Below are positions 8,333 to 17,007 of a stretch of DNA of 33,055 nt, piece after piece. A model generated the notes under the pieces. That model was not told the DNA's origin, did no database searches, and saw only the letters and a list, made by a program, of their open reading frames with translations. Source of the stretch: Pseudomonas siliginis (GTDB lineage: Bacteria > Pseudomonadota > Gammaproteobacteria > Pseudomonadales > Pseudomonadaceae); contig NZ_JAHSTW010000015.1 in NCBI RefSeq assembly GCF_019145195.1, positions 1 through 33,055 of the forward strand, given 5' to 3'. The translations under genes were made by a program, and so were the position numbers. Position 1 is the stretch's first letter; every line of letters begins with the position of its first letter.

Positions 8333-8647
8333 ATGAGTGAACGCCAGGGTTTCATCCTGCACGCCAAGACCCACCCGGAAAAAGCCGCCGAATTCGAAGC
8401 GCTGTTCCGCGCTTACGTCGAACCAAGCCGCGCCGAACCGGGCTGCATCGAGTACCACATGCTGCGCGACAAGGAAGATCCGACGCTGTTTATCTTCTAC
8501 GAGATCTGGGCCAGCCAGGCGCACTTGGATGTGCACTCGGCTTTGCCGCACATGAAAGCGTTTTTCGCCAGGCGCATGGACTATCTGGAGCGCGATTTCG
8601 ATATCCGCCCGATCGACATGCTCAGCGAATCGTCGGCTAGCCGCTGA
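8333..8647 (+). CDS. antibiotic-biosynthesis-monooxygenase (ABM) domain protein, YgiN-type quinol monooxygenase
   Basis: This 104-residue ferredoxin-like-fold protein has the usual ABM pattern: FILHAKTHPEKAAEFEALF, EPGCIEYHMLRDKEDPTLFIFYEIW and a late HMKAFFARRMDYL. YgiN of E. coli oxidises menadiol and is linked with MdaB, the divergent neighbour here. The start is the ATG at 8333, with GAGGAA six bases upstream; a GTG directly before it is less likely. Its 3' end overlaps the convergent TauE gene by 11 bases. Some ABM proteins have other roles, so the activity is a family inference. Confidence 0.85.
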   Translation: MSERQGFILHAKTHPEKAAEFEALFRAYVEPSRAEPGCIEYHMLRDKEDPTLFIFYEIWASQAHLDVHSALPHMKAFFARRMDYLERDFDIRPIDMLSESSASR

Positions 8648-9401
8648 TCAGCAAATGGGCGCCGAGCGCGCCCAGTCCGATAAAGAACACCCGCTTGAAC
8701 AGCACCGCACTGATGCGCTGACGCAACCACTGACCGAGCCACATGCCAAGCATGGCCGGGATCAGCGCCAGCAGCGAGGCGCTCAATTCGCCACCGCCGA
8801 GTGCGCCGTGCCAGAGCAGCCCAGCGGCCAGCGCCAGGGTCGAGACGGTGAAGGACAGGCCGAGCGCCTGCACCAGCTCATCGCGGCTCAGCCCCAGCGC
8901 TTGCAGGTACGGCACCGCCGGAATCACGAAGACGCCGGTGGCGGAGGTGATGACGCCGGTGATCAGGCCACACAGCGGGCCGAGCCAGCGTTCATGACGC
9001 GGGTTGACGTGCAAACTCGGCAGAAACAGTCCGCTCAATGCGTACAGCAGCAGCGCCGCGCCAAGTCCGCGCACCACCCAATGGCCGCCGGCCATGCCGA
9101 TCCACAGGGTGCCGATGCCGGTGCCGAGGAAGATCAGCAGCAGCATGGGCCAGAGACGTTTGATCAAGCTTTTCAGGTGGCCACCGAAGGCCAGTTGCCA
9201 GAAATTGGTGAGGGTCGCCGGAATGATCAACAGCGCGGCTGCCTGCGCCGGCGCCATAGCCAGACCGAGCAGGCCCATGGCGACAGTGGGCAGGCCGAGG
9301 CCGATCACGCCTTTGACCGTGCCGGCGAGCAAGAAGGTGGCGATGACCAGCAGGGACAGGGTCAGGCCGAGGGTTTGGTAGAAGTCGGTTAGTGTGTGCA
9401 T
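8637..9401 (-). CDS. TauE/SafE-family membrane permease
   Basis: This 254-residue protein has about eight hydrophobic segments and belongs to the TauE/SafE (DUF81) family of anion permeases and exporters. It starts MHTLTDFYQTLGLTL and has a typical GVIGLGLPTVAMGLLGL first repeat and a matching GVITSATGVFVIPAVPYL second repeat. A longer frame reaches 9527, but its first 42 residues are encoded by a REP sequence, so the ATG at 9401 is preferred. The divergent LysR at 9618 may regulate it. Substrates in this family include sulfite, sulfoacetate and other organosulfonates; none can be assigned here. Confidence 0.88.
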   Translation of the reverse strand: MHTLTDFYQTLGLTLSLLVIATFLLAGTVKGVIGLGLPTVAMGLLGLAMAPAQAAALLIIPATLTNFWQLAFGGHLKSLIKRLWPMLLLIFLGTGIGTLWIGMAGGHWVVRGLGAALLLYALSGLFLPSLHVNPRHERWLGPLCGLITGVITSATGVFVIPAVPYLQALGLSRDELVQALGLSFTVSTLALAAGLLWHGALGGGELSASLLALIPAMLGMWLGQWLRQRISAVLFKRVFFIGLGALGAHLLISG

Positions 9402-9504
9402 TAGGGTAATGTGCACTGATCCGGGCTGGGGGAAAATCTGCCATATACTGAGGTAGCCTCTTCCTTTGCAAGAGGCTGACATCGGCGTTGAGGCATCTGA
9501 CCTC

Positions 9505-9578
9505 TTCGCGAGCAGGCTCGCTCCCACACGGGATCTGCGCTGTACATAAGTCCCTGTGGGAGCGAGCCTGCTCGCGAA
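9505..9578. repeat. REPIN (two inverted REP units)
   Basis: TTCGCGAGCAGGCTCGCTCC plus CACA at 9505-9528 faces its reverse complement at 9555-9578. It is the same REP family as at 4415-4504 but with the arms in the opposite order. It fills the space between the divergent TauE and LysR genes. Confidence 0.9.
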
Positions 9579-9617
9579 AGGGCCAGCCCAACCACCGCGA
9601 AACTACAGGCAAACCCC

Positions 9618-10556
9618 ATGCACTTCGACCTCACCGACCTGCGCCTCTACCTGCACATCCTAGACACCGGCAACATCACTGCCGGTGCCGCCCGCAGCCA
9701 CTTGTCCCTCGCCGCCGCCAGCGCCCGAATCCGCGCGATGGAAGCCTCGCTGGGCGCTGAATTCCTCGAGCGTGGTCGGCGTGGCGTCACCCCGACGCCT
9801 GCCGGCAAAGCCCTCGCCCGCCATGCGCGTATCCTTTTGCAACAGGCCGAACGCATGCAGCAGGACCTTGCCGATTATGCGCAAGGCGTCAAAGGCGAGG
9901 TGCGGCTGTTGTGCAACACCACGGCGATCACCGAGTACCTGCCGGAAGTGCTCGCGGATTTCCTGCGCAGCCATCCCAATCTCGACATCGATCTACAGGA
10001 ACTGCCCAGTGCGCGAATTACCCATGCCTTGCGTGAAGGCGCAGCGGATCTGGGCATCGTGTCCGACGCGGTCGACACCAACGGCCTGCAGACCCAGGCG
10101 TTTCGTGATGATCCGCTGGTGCTGATTCTGCCGCTCGATCACCCGTTGTCTGACGTCGCCGAGGTCAGTTTCAGCGACGCGTTGCAGCACGACTTTGTCG
10201 GACTCAGCGCCGACAGCGCATTGGCGATCTATCTGGAAGAACAGGCGCTGCACAGCGGCGCGCGGATGCAGGTGCGCATTCGCGCCGATGGCTTTGATGG
10301 CGCGATGCGTATGGTCGCCCGTGGCGCCGGCCTGGCCATCGTGCCGTTGGCCGCTGTCCAACGCGCGATGCTCGAGCAGTTCAAGTGCGTGACTCTGAAT
10401 GAGCCATGGGCGCGTCGCACGTTGATGCTCTGCGCGAGAGACTTCGCCGCGCTGCCGGGTTATGCCCAAGCGCTGTTACAAGCACTTATTGCTGCACGCG
10501 TTTCTGAGCACTCCGATGTCGACCCCAGACAACTGAGCGACATCCGGGCGCTATAG
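9618..10556 (+). CDS. LysR-family transcriptional regulator
   Basis: This 312-residue LysR protein has the helix-turn-helix NITAGAARSHLSLAAASARI (about residues 18-37), then GVTPTPAGKALARHA, and an effector domain that begins near GEVRLLCNTTAI. It is divergent from the TauE/SafE permease and 41 bases ahead of the small cupin gene on the same strand. LysR genes usually regulate a divergent neighbour, so the permease is the first candidate target and the cupin the second. The last 15 residues after the effector domain look unstructured. The co-inducer is unknown. Confidence 0.92.
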   Translation: MHFDLTDLRLYLHILDTGNITAGAARSHLSLAAASARIRAMEASLGAEFLERGRRGVTPTPAGKALARHARILLQQAERMQQDLADYAQGVKGEVRLLCNTTAITEYLPEVLADFLRSHPNLDIDLQELPSARITHALREGAADLGIVSDAVDTNGLQTQAFRDDPLVLILPLDHPLSDVAEVSFSDALQHDFVGLSADSALAIYLEEQALHSGARMQVRIRADGFDGAMRMVARGAGLAIVPLAAVQRAMLEQFKCVTLNEPWARRTLMLCARDFAALPGYAQALLQALIAARVSEHSDVDPRQLSDIRAL

Positions 10557-10597
10557 GGTGCGACTTCAATTCTCAAGTCCACCTGCCCGGAGTCCCC

Positions 10598-10948
10598 ATG
10601 ACCGCGACCGCCCCTATCACCGTTCTGCGCGACACCCACCCGCTGCCGGTGCTCGACGCCTGCAAATGGGAAAAACTCGAAGGCGACCCGCACACCGTCA
10701 ACCTCAACGCCTACACCAGCGAAGATGGCAGCAAGATCATGGGCACGTGGATCTGCACGCCAGGCAAGTGGCGCGTCGATTATGTGAAGTGGGAGTACTG
10801 CCATTTCCAGGAAGGCTACTGCGTGATCACCCCGGACGGCATGGCGCCGATCCACCTGCGCGCCGGCGATATCTTCGTGGTTGAGCCGGGCATGAAGGGC
10901 ACGTGGGAAGTGGTCGAGACCGTGCGCAAATACTTCGTCTTCGCCTGA
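10598..10948 (+). CDS. small cupin-fold protein (cupin_3 / DUF861 type)
   Basis: This 116-residue single-domain cupin has the family core KIMGTWICTPGKWRVDY, then WEYCHFQEGYCVITPDG and LRAGDIFVVEPGMKGTWEVVE. DUF861 members are often small cytosolic proteins near amino-acid or ureide metabolism genes; many lack a full metal-binding triad. Here the first motif lacks the usual HxH, so catalysis is uncertain. It follows the LysR gene at 9618 by 41 bases and may be co-transcribed with it. The function is unknown. Confidence 0.85.
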   Translation: MTATAPITVLRDTHPLPVLDACKWEKLEGDPHTVNLNAYTSEDGSKIMGTWICTPGKWRVDYVKWEYCHFQEGYCVITPDGMAPIHLRAGDIFVVEPGMKGTWEVVETVRKYFVFA

Positions 10949-10951
10949 TGC

Positions 10952-10988
10952 AAAAAAGCCGGGAAATCACCCGACGTGATTTCCCGGC
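10952..10988 (-). terminator. strong terminator hairpin between cupin and mmsB
   Basis: GCCGGGAAATCAC (10958-10970) and its perfect reverse complement (10976-10988) form a 13-bp stem with a 5-base loop. Six A residues at 10952-10957 give a U tract on the minus strand, so it ends transcripts from mmsA-mmsB. It starts four bases after the cupin stop codon and may act in both directions. Confidence 0.75.
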
Positions 10989-11012
10989 AAATGTCCCGGC
11001 GTTGCTAAAACC

Positions 11013-11134
11013 TGTGGCGAGGGGATTTATCCCCGCTCGACTGCGCAGCAGTCGCAAACCCTGAGCACTCGGTTTACCTGACACAATCCAGGTGGCTGCT
11101 GCGCAACCCAACGGGGATAAATCCACTCACCACA
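11013..11134. repeat. REPIN of a second REP family
   Basis: TGTGGCGAGGGGATTTATCC (from 11013) is mirrored at 11112-11134 (GGGGATAAATCC then CACCACA). The right arm has one mismatch within the GGCGAGGGGA part. This differs from the GTGGGAGCGAGC type elsewhere in the window. Between the arms are more short palindromes such as CTGCGCAGCAG. Confidence 0.8.
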
Positions 11135-11148
11135 AAGGGCTGATCGCG

Positions 11149-12036
11149 TTACTGCGGCTTGCGATAGCTGTTGATGATCGCCGAGAAGTCTTTCCCACCG
11201 TCACCGCGCTGGCTCATCGCCTGATACAACTGCTGCGCCACCGCGCCGAGCACCACCGGTTGATGCGCCTGCCGCGCCGCTTCCGTCGCCAGCCCAAGAT
11301 CCTTGAGCATCAGCTCCGCGCCGAAACCACCGGTATAACCGCGCGAGGCCGGCGCTGTTTCGACGATGCCCGGCCACGGGTTGTACATCTCCGAACTCCA
11401 GCAACGGCCGGTCGAGCTGTTGATGATTCCGGCCAGCACACCGGTGTCGATCCCCAGCGCATCGCCCAACGCCATCGCTTCACTGACGCCGACCATCGAG
11501 ATTGCCAGCAGCAGGTTGTTGCAGATCTTGGCGATCTGGCCGGTGCCGACTTCACCGCAATGCACGATGTTGCGGCCCATCTGCGCCAGCACCGGTTGCA
11601 GGGTCGCGAACAGTTCTGGGGTAGCGCCAACCATAAAGGTCAAGGTGCCGGCGGTCGCGCCGCCAGTGCCGCCGGAGACTGGCGCATCGGCCATGGCCAC
11701 GCCGTGGTTGGCGGCGGCCGCTGCGACGTCGCGGGCGGTCTGCGGATCGATGGTGCTGCAATCCACCGCCGGCACGCCTTGGCGAATGCCGGCGAGCACG
11801 CCCTCTTCACCCAGCCAGACACTGCGCACATGCACCGCGGCCGGGAGCATGGTGATCACCAGTTCGGCATCTTCCGCCGCCTCGCGGGCTGAAGCGCGGA
11901 TGGTGCCGCCCAGTTGCTCGAGTTCCGCCAGCACGGTTTTGTTCAGGTCGACCAGATTCAGCGAGTGGCCGGCCTTGATCAGGTTGCGCGCCATCGGCGC
12001 GCCCATGTTGCCCAGCCCGATAAATGCGATTTTCAT
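11149..12036 (-). CDS. mmsB: 3-hydroxyisobutyrate dehydrogenase
   Basis: This 295-residue NAD-dependent enzyme oxidises 3-hydroxyisobutyrate to methylmalonate semialdehyde in valine breakdown. Seen in the sequence are the Rossmann motif GLGNMG (7-12), the substrate loop DAPVSGG (117-123) and the catalytic lysine in GQIAKICNN (K170). The start is placed at 12036 (MKIAFIG) because GAGGA lies six bases upstream; the ATG two codons earlier directly abuts that site and cannot use it. It follows mmsA by nine bases, in the same operon, so the two consecutive enzymes are co-expressed. Confidence 0.95.
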   Translation of the reverse strand: MKIAFIGLGNMGAPMARNLIKAGHSLNLVDLNKTVLAELEQLGGTIRASAREAAEDAELVITMLPAAVHVRSVWLGEEGVLAGIRQGVPAVDCSTIDPQTARDVAAAAANHGVAMADAPVSGGTGGATAGTLTFMVGATPELFATLQPVLAQMGRNIVHCGEVGTGQIAKICNNLLLAISMVGVSEAMALGDALGIDTGVLAGIINSSTGRCWSSEMYNPWPGIVETAPASRGYTGGFGAELMLKDLGLATEAARQAHQPVVLGAVAQQLYQAMSQRGDGGKDFSAIINSYRKPQ

Positions 12037-12045
12037 GGCCATTCC

Positions 12046-13572
<1,527 letters not shown>

Positions 13573-13606
13573 GCTGGTCTCCAGAACTTGTTTTTATCGT
13601 AGGAGC

Positions 13607-13627
13607 CAAGGCGAAAGGTTCGCCTTG
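13607..13627. repeat. 9-bp perfect hairpin in the mmsA leader
   Basis: CAAGGCGAA and TTCGCCTTG flank the 3-base loop AGG. It lies 35-55 bases upstream of the mmsA start codon, preceded by GTAGGAGC as in local REP sequences. It may be a REP remnant, or may affect the mmsA leader RNA. Confidence 0.6.
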
Positions 13628-13648
13628 AGATGAGGCGTGTGTCACGAA

Positions 13649-13678
13649 TTGGTTGTCGGACTGTTTTTGGAGTATAGA
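13649..13678 (+). promoter_or_regulatory. sigma70-type promoter for the LysR gene
   Basis: TTGGTT, an 18-base spacer and TATAGA. It lies 44 bases before the LysR start and inside the divergent region with mmsA, where a LysR protein would be expected to bind. Confidence 0.4.
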
Positions 13679-13721
13679 TGTGCAAACTTCTAATAAGAAC
13701 GCACATATAAGCCCGACCATC

Positions 13722-14702
13722 ATGCAAAAAAACATCACCTCGCTAGGCTCGCTGAACTGGGACGACCTGAAGTTTTTCCTCGAAGTCGCCCGCACCCGCA
13801 AGGCCAGCACCGCCGCCAAACGCCTGGCTGTCGACTACACCACGGTGTCGCGACGGATCAGCTCGCTGGAAGCGGCGCTGGGCACATTACTGTTCGAAAA
13901 GTCCCGCACCAGCGGTTTCGTCCTGACTACCGAAGGCCAGCGCTTGCTCGGTTATGCCGAGTCGATCGAAAGCACGCTGCACATGGCCTGCGAGCAGGTT
14001 TCGGGCTCGGGCGTGGCCCTCTCCGGGCACGTGCGCATGGGCTGCACCGAAGGCTTCGGCAGTTTTTTCATCACCCCGCAACTGAGCCATTTCGTCGACG
14101 CCTACCCGGCGATCTCGGTGGACATCCTGCCGCTGCCGCACTTCATCAGCCTGTCCAAGCGCGAGGCCGACATCGTCATCGCCCTCGAGCGGCCGGAGCA
14201 CGGGCCGTACGTCTGCTGCAAACTCTGCGACTACCGCTTGCAGCTGTACGCAACCCAGGACTATCTGGACAAACACCCACCGATCCGCCGCCCGGCCGAC
14301 TTGAGCAAGCATCAATTCATCAGTTATGTGGATGATCTGGCGTTCAGCTCAGAGCTGCTTTACCTGGCCAATGTGCTGCCCGGCGCCAGCGCAAACTTGC
14401 GCAGCACCAGCGTGATCGCGCAATACGTCGCCGCACAGCAGGGCCGCTCGCTGGCGATCCTGCCGTGCTTTCTCGCCGCACAGGACCCGCGATTGCTGCC
14501 GGTGTTGCCGGAGGAAATCGACATCACCCGGCAGTTCTGGATGTACTGCCGGGAGGATCTGCGCAAGCTCAAAAGAATCACTCTGTTATGGGATTACATA
14601 AGAGAGGTGACTGAGCTCAATGGCCCGCTACTGCTGGGCGAAACGCGTGTCCTACTGTTCGCAGACGGAGAATCTACAAGGAGCAAGGGAGACCTATCCT
14701 AA
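13722..14702 (+). CDS. LysR-family regulator with an element-supplied C-terminus
   Basis: This 326-residue LysR protein has helix-turn-helix KASTAAKRLAVDYTTVSRRI near residues 26-45 and FVLTTEGQRLLGYAES after it. I use the ATG at 13722 (MQKNITSLG); an earlier TTG would add an unlikely 23-residue head. It is divergent from mmsA and probably controls mmsA-mmsB. The integrated element joins the gene at about 14533-14569. Past that point the codons come from the element: they keep REDLRKLKRITLLWDYIREVTE intact by largely synonymous codons, then diverge to an 11-residue longer tail (GESTRSKGDLS). The host's original end remains at 21136-21272. The regulator is therefore probably still functional. 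Confidence 0.9.
   Translation: MQKNITSLGSLNWDDLKFFLEVARTRKASTAAKRLAVDYTTVSRRISSLEAALGTLLFEKSRTSGFVLTTEGQRLLGYAESIESTLHMACEQVSGSGVALSGHVRMGCTEGFGSFFITPQLSHFVDAYPAISVDILPLPHFISLSKREADIVIALERPEHGPYVCCKLCDYRLQLYATQDYLDKHPPIRRPADLSKHQFISYVDDLAFSSELLYLANVLPGASANLRSTSVIAQYVAAQQGRSLAILPCFLAAQDPRLLPVLPEEIDITRQFWMYCREDLRKLKRITLLWDYIREVTELNGPLLLGETRVLLFADGESTRSKGDLS
14533..14569. repeat. attL core (direct repeat with attR)
   Basis: AGTTCTGGATGTACTGCCG is followed by one mismatched base and GAGGATCTGCGCAAGCT, so 36 of 37 positions match 21136-21172. The repeat lies in the LysR 3' coding region. The exchange point must be inside the shared 19- or 17-base block. Confidence 0.85.
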
Positions 14703-14727
14703 CGACCTCGTCAGGCTCTTGGCAACG

Positions 14728-14762
14728 ACTTGTGACAGGGGTTGTGACACCACTTGTGACAG
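14728..14762. repeat. left arm-type integrase sites (three direct repeats)
   Basis: ACTTGTGACAG at 14728, GGTTGTGACAC at 14740 and ACTTGTGACAG at 14752 are spaced exactly 12 bp apart. Related sites with the same spacing lie near the other end (21043-21065). Tyrosine integrases of the lambda type bind such arm sites beside the core. Confidence 0.7.
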
Positions 14763-14923
14763 TCGAAAGGGGACTTACAGTGGCGTGCGTATGCGCGACT
14801 AAGGACCCCACAGGCAAGCGTTGGACACAGGCGCAAGGGCCTACGGGGGTATTTGCATGGGAATCATGACTGAGGTGGTGTTAAAGAAATTTTCCCCATA
14901 TTTCCATCAGCCCTTTAGGTCCC

Positions 14924-15085
14924 TCAAGCGTCCGCGTAGACCTCAGTGACAAGCTCACCAAGGACCTCAAAGACTGTCTCAGCGTTAGCAATTCCGAAGG
15001 TTGCCCCAAGGATGCCAACAAGCTTCCAGAATGCTTTGGACAGAAGGACAGCCTTAACGACTGCCCACGGTTTCGTATGGACCAT
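14924..15085 (-). CDS. 53-residue protein with one hydrophobic segment (element)
   Basis: This small gene starts MVHTKPWAVVKAVLL and ends VTEVYADA. AGGAG lies eight bases before the ATG, a strong ribosome site. A hydrophobic, weakly amphipathic stretch (about residues 13-33, containing FWKLVGILGATFGIA) could be a membrane helix, followed by an acidic C-terminus. It is the last gene of the element's minus-strand series, 165 bases after the 341-residue gene. I do not recognise it. A holin-like or other small phage membrane protein is possible but not shown. After the stop there is only a weak hairpin (GAAAT...ATTTC then TTT) before the arm sites. Confidence 0.6.
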   Translation of the reverse strand: MVHTKPWAVVKAVLLSKAFWKLVGILGATFGIANAETVFEVLGELVTEVYADA

Positions 15086-15250
15086 CGTAAAGGCTCCTCT
15101 TAATGTGATGCGTGTAGCGGTAGGTTTCGTGGTGAAGCCTCAAACACCCGGATTTCAAGCGGTTGAAACTTTAAACCTTAGGCTTGAGGCTTCCCACGAG
15201 ACCCACAAGGTCCCCGTAACGGGAACCCAATGGTTCTTAATGGTGATGCG

Positions 15251-16276
15251 TTACTCGGCAGAAAAGACCACACGAGTGATTAGCGGAAAGCTAACCGTCT
15301 CGGTTTGGAACTTCTCGGTTGGGTCGGCAGGGTTGGCCAGCTTCAAGCGAACTTTGCCCTGAGCAATTACGTCAGCCACACCAGTAACTTCGAGATCCCA
15401 ACCTTGAATGGCCGGGTTGCGAGTGGTCGTTACGTTCCAGATGTCACCGTCTGGTCCTTCACGGAACGATAGCGAAGCGAAGCCCATCGGCAGCATGAAC
15501 ACACCATGGTCTTCACCTGAGTAGAACTGAGTGCGGGTTCCCAAATAGTCCTCAAGGTCATCGTGGCCAGCACGCTGAGCGGCACGGTTCAACACAGCCG
15601 ACAGGGCCACAGGCATCAGCAGCACGAAGGACTCAAGGTCTCGGCCTACGGCGAGGTTCAAATGCATGGTCAAGGCGTCGATGATGTCTTCTGCACGCTC
15701 TCGCGGAGTTGCGCTCAAGGCGCCCGTCACGGTCTTGGTCTCGGTAGACTTAGCGTCCTTCAAGATCCCAGCAACGACACCACCACAGGTCAGCTCAAAG
15801 TCATCCAGCAGCTTCTTACCGGTCTGCTGCAAGCCTTCACCGGACCAGCCAGCAATGAGATGAGCGTCCAAGAAAGTGGCACGGAAGGAAAACAATGCAG
15901 CCTTGTCGCAAGGCTCCGTGAAGATCACGTCACCCACTACAGCCTCACCGTTGGTGAATTCTGATTTGTCATCGTAGATGCTGGTACGAGGGTCGAAGGC
16001 AACCGAACGGTTTTGCATTACGACCAGTTGTTGGGCTGTCGGCTCCGTCTTGGCTGGCCGGAACTCGCAAGGAATAGCATTAGCTGCTTCCTCCTTCCAG
16101 TCGCCCTCATTGAAGTACTCATCGAGTGCCTGAGAAAAGACCTCGACGTAAATGCTGGTGTCCGATGCCATACCTTCTTTGATCTTGTCGGCACGGGTGA
16201 ACTGAATACGGGTGGAGCCTTCTGTTTGGGACACGGTATAGGCGTTAGGGGCCTCGTATTGATCGCGTTTCATCAT
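15251..16276 (-). CDS. 341-residue phage-type protein, possibly a coat-like protein (element)
   Basis: This is the largest non-integrase gene of the element. It starts MMKRDQYEAPNAY, with AGGAG nine bases upstream of the first ATG. It is soluble, has no signal peptide or membrane helix, and has one visible cysteine pair region (DDFELTCGG). I cannot assign a family with confidence. Its size, the mixed alpha/beta C-terminal half (VFMLPMGFASLSFREG, TTTRNPAIQGWDLEV, VRLKLANP) and its place after a small helical gene would suit a major coat protein following a scaffold-like protein, which is inference only. It does not resemble T7 gp10 as I recall that sequence. It is preceded by the 140-residue gene (46-base gap). 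Confidence 0.8.
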   Translation of the reverse strand: MMKRDQYEAPNAYTVSQTEGSTRIQFTRADKIKEGMASDTSIYVEVFSQALDEYFNEGDWKEEAANAIPCEFRPAKTEPTAQQLVVMQNRSVAFDPRTSIYDDKSEFTNGEAVVGDVIFTEPCDKAALFSFRATFLDAHLIAGWSGEGLQQTGKKLLDDFELTCGGVVAGILKDAKSTETKTVTGALSATPRERAEDIIDALTMHLNLAVGRDLESFVLLMPVALSAVLNRAAQRAGHDDLEDYLGTRTQFYSGEDHGVFMLPMGFASLSFREGPDGDIWNVTTTRNPAIQGWDLEVTGVADVIAQGKVRLKLANPADPTEKFQTETVSFPLITRVVFSAE

Positions 16277-16322
16277 GTGTAATTACTCCTGAATAAGTTG
16301 TCTTGAAGGGTTCGTAAAGGGA

Positions 16323-16745
16323 TCAGTCAAAGTCGGGGAAAGATGACCATGCGCCGCCGCCACGGGCAGCTCGGGCCTCAGCGCCCATACGGCGAATGCG
16401 CTCGTTCTGGGTCTCCCTGACGGCGCGTTTACGTGCGGCCTCAAGTGGAGTCGGAGGTACTTGCTCTTTGGCTCGTTCAGCGAACCATGCAGCCTCAGCG
16501 GCGCGCTTGGCCTCTTGCTGTTCTTCCCTTGCGAAGATCGTGAAGGCTCGACGAGTCTCGACAGGGAACGCAGCGGTACTCAGCCCAGCATCACGGTACT
16601 GACGGACGATCTCAGTGACCTTGTTGTCGTTCTTGCCAGCCATAGCCAACAAGCCTGCGAGCATTGCGCCTTCGGCATATTCTCGGGATACGTTTTGGCC
16701 TTGAACTTCAAGACGATCAGGGGTGTTTACGATGTTCAGTTTCAT
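16323..16745 (-). CDS. 140-residue charged helical protein (element)
   Basis: The start is the ATG at 16745 (MKLNIVNTPDRLEV) because TAGGAG lies about ten bases upstream; a longer start at 16790 would read through the hairpin that holds this ribosome site. Residues about 65-125 are rich in A, R, E and K (FAREEQQEAKRAAEAAWFAERA) and look like a long helix or coiled coil; the end is GAWSSFPDFD, acidic and aromatic. No family is recognised. The shape and place before the 341-residue gene would suit a scaffold or assembly partner, but this is speculative. Confidence 0.75.
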   Translation of the reverse strand: MKLNIVNTPDRLEVQGQNVSREYAEGAMLAGLLAMAGKNDNKVTEIVRQYRDAGLSTAAFPVETRRAFTIFAREEQQEAKRAAEAAWFAERAKEQVPPTPLEAARKRAVRETQNERIRRMGAEARAARGGGAWSSFPDFD

Positions 16746-16750
16746 GTGGT

Positions 16751-16770
16751 TGTGTCTCCTAATAGACACA
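16751..16770. promoter_or_regulatory. hairpin holding the ribosome site of the 140-residue gene
   Basis: On the minus strand TGTGTCT and AGACACA form a perfect 7-bp stem around the loop ATTAGG; the AGG of TAGGAG is in the loop and GAG enters the stem. This could tune translation. Directly upstream is a larger imperfect inverted repeat (16771-16784 with 16837-16849, sharing AAGCCGTG/CACGGCTT). Confidence 0.45.
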
Positions 16771-16846
16771 TAGATCAAGCCGTGCCGCATGGGCGACGAA
16801 GACCAGAGGCCAAGGAGTAAGCCACTCCGGCGCCGTCACGGCTTGT

Positions 16847-16927
16847 CTATATGTTCTGGGTTTGAGGGATGTATTCGACGACTGGGGTGGAGCTTTTGCG
16901 GGTCGTCAAGGGACCTTCGGGCAGCAT
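16847..16927 (-). CDS. possible 26-residue small ORF (element)
   Basis: MLPEGPLTTRKSSTPVVEYI and six more residues, with AGGA ten bases upstream of the ATG. It falls in the 262-base gap between the 111- and 140-residue genes, just after the weak promoter candidate at 16947. It may be a real small gene or chance; there is no other support. Confidence 0.25.
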   Translation of the reverse strand: MLPEGPLTTRKSSTPVVEYIPQTQNI

Positions 16928-16946
16928 GGCGGACTGTCCTAATGGG

Positions 16947-16965
16947 CACTTTGGTGAGGGTCTTA
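16947..16965 (-). promoter_or_regulatory. weak T3-like phage-promoter candidate
   Basis: The minus strand reads TAAGACCCTCACCAAAGTG. It shares ACCCTCAC and the downstream AAAG with the T3 promoter (CCCTCACTAAAGGG) and ACCCTCAC with the two stronger copies at 18.2 and 18.7 kb. It would serve the 140-, 341- and 53-residue genes. It lacks the long identity of the other two. Confidence 0.35.
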
Positions 16966-17007
16966 CGGTTCTTACTGGTGGATTCAACCGCCCCAGATGC
17001 GGGGGCC

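Noticed and set aside
14703..14923. A tRNA or CRISPR-like structure in the repeat-rich left end of the element
   Set aside because: Only three short 12-bp-spaced repeats are present, with no cloverleaf and no regular long spacers; they fit integrase arm sites.
14946..15362. A 138-residue plus-strand ORF inside the element
   Set aside because: It overlaps the 53-residue and 341-residue minus-strand genes, both with strong ribosome sites, and shows no recognisable motif.
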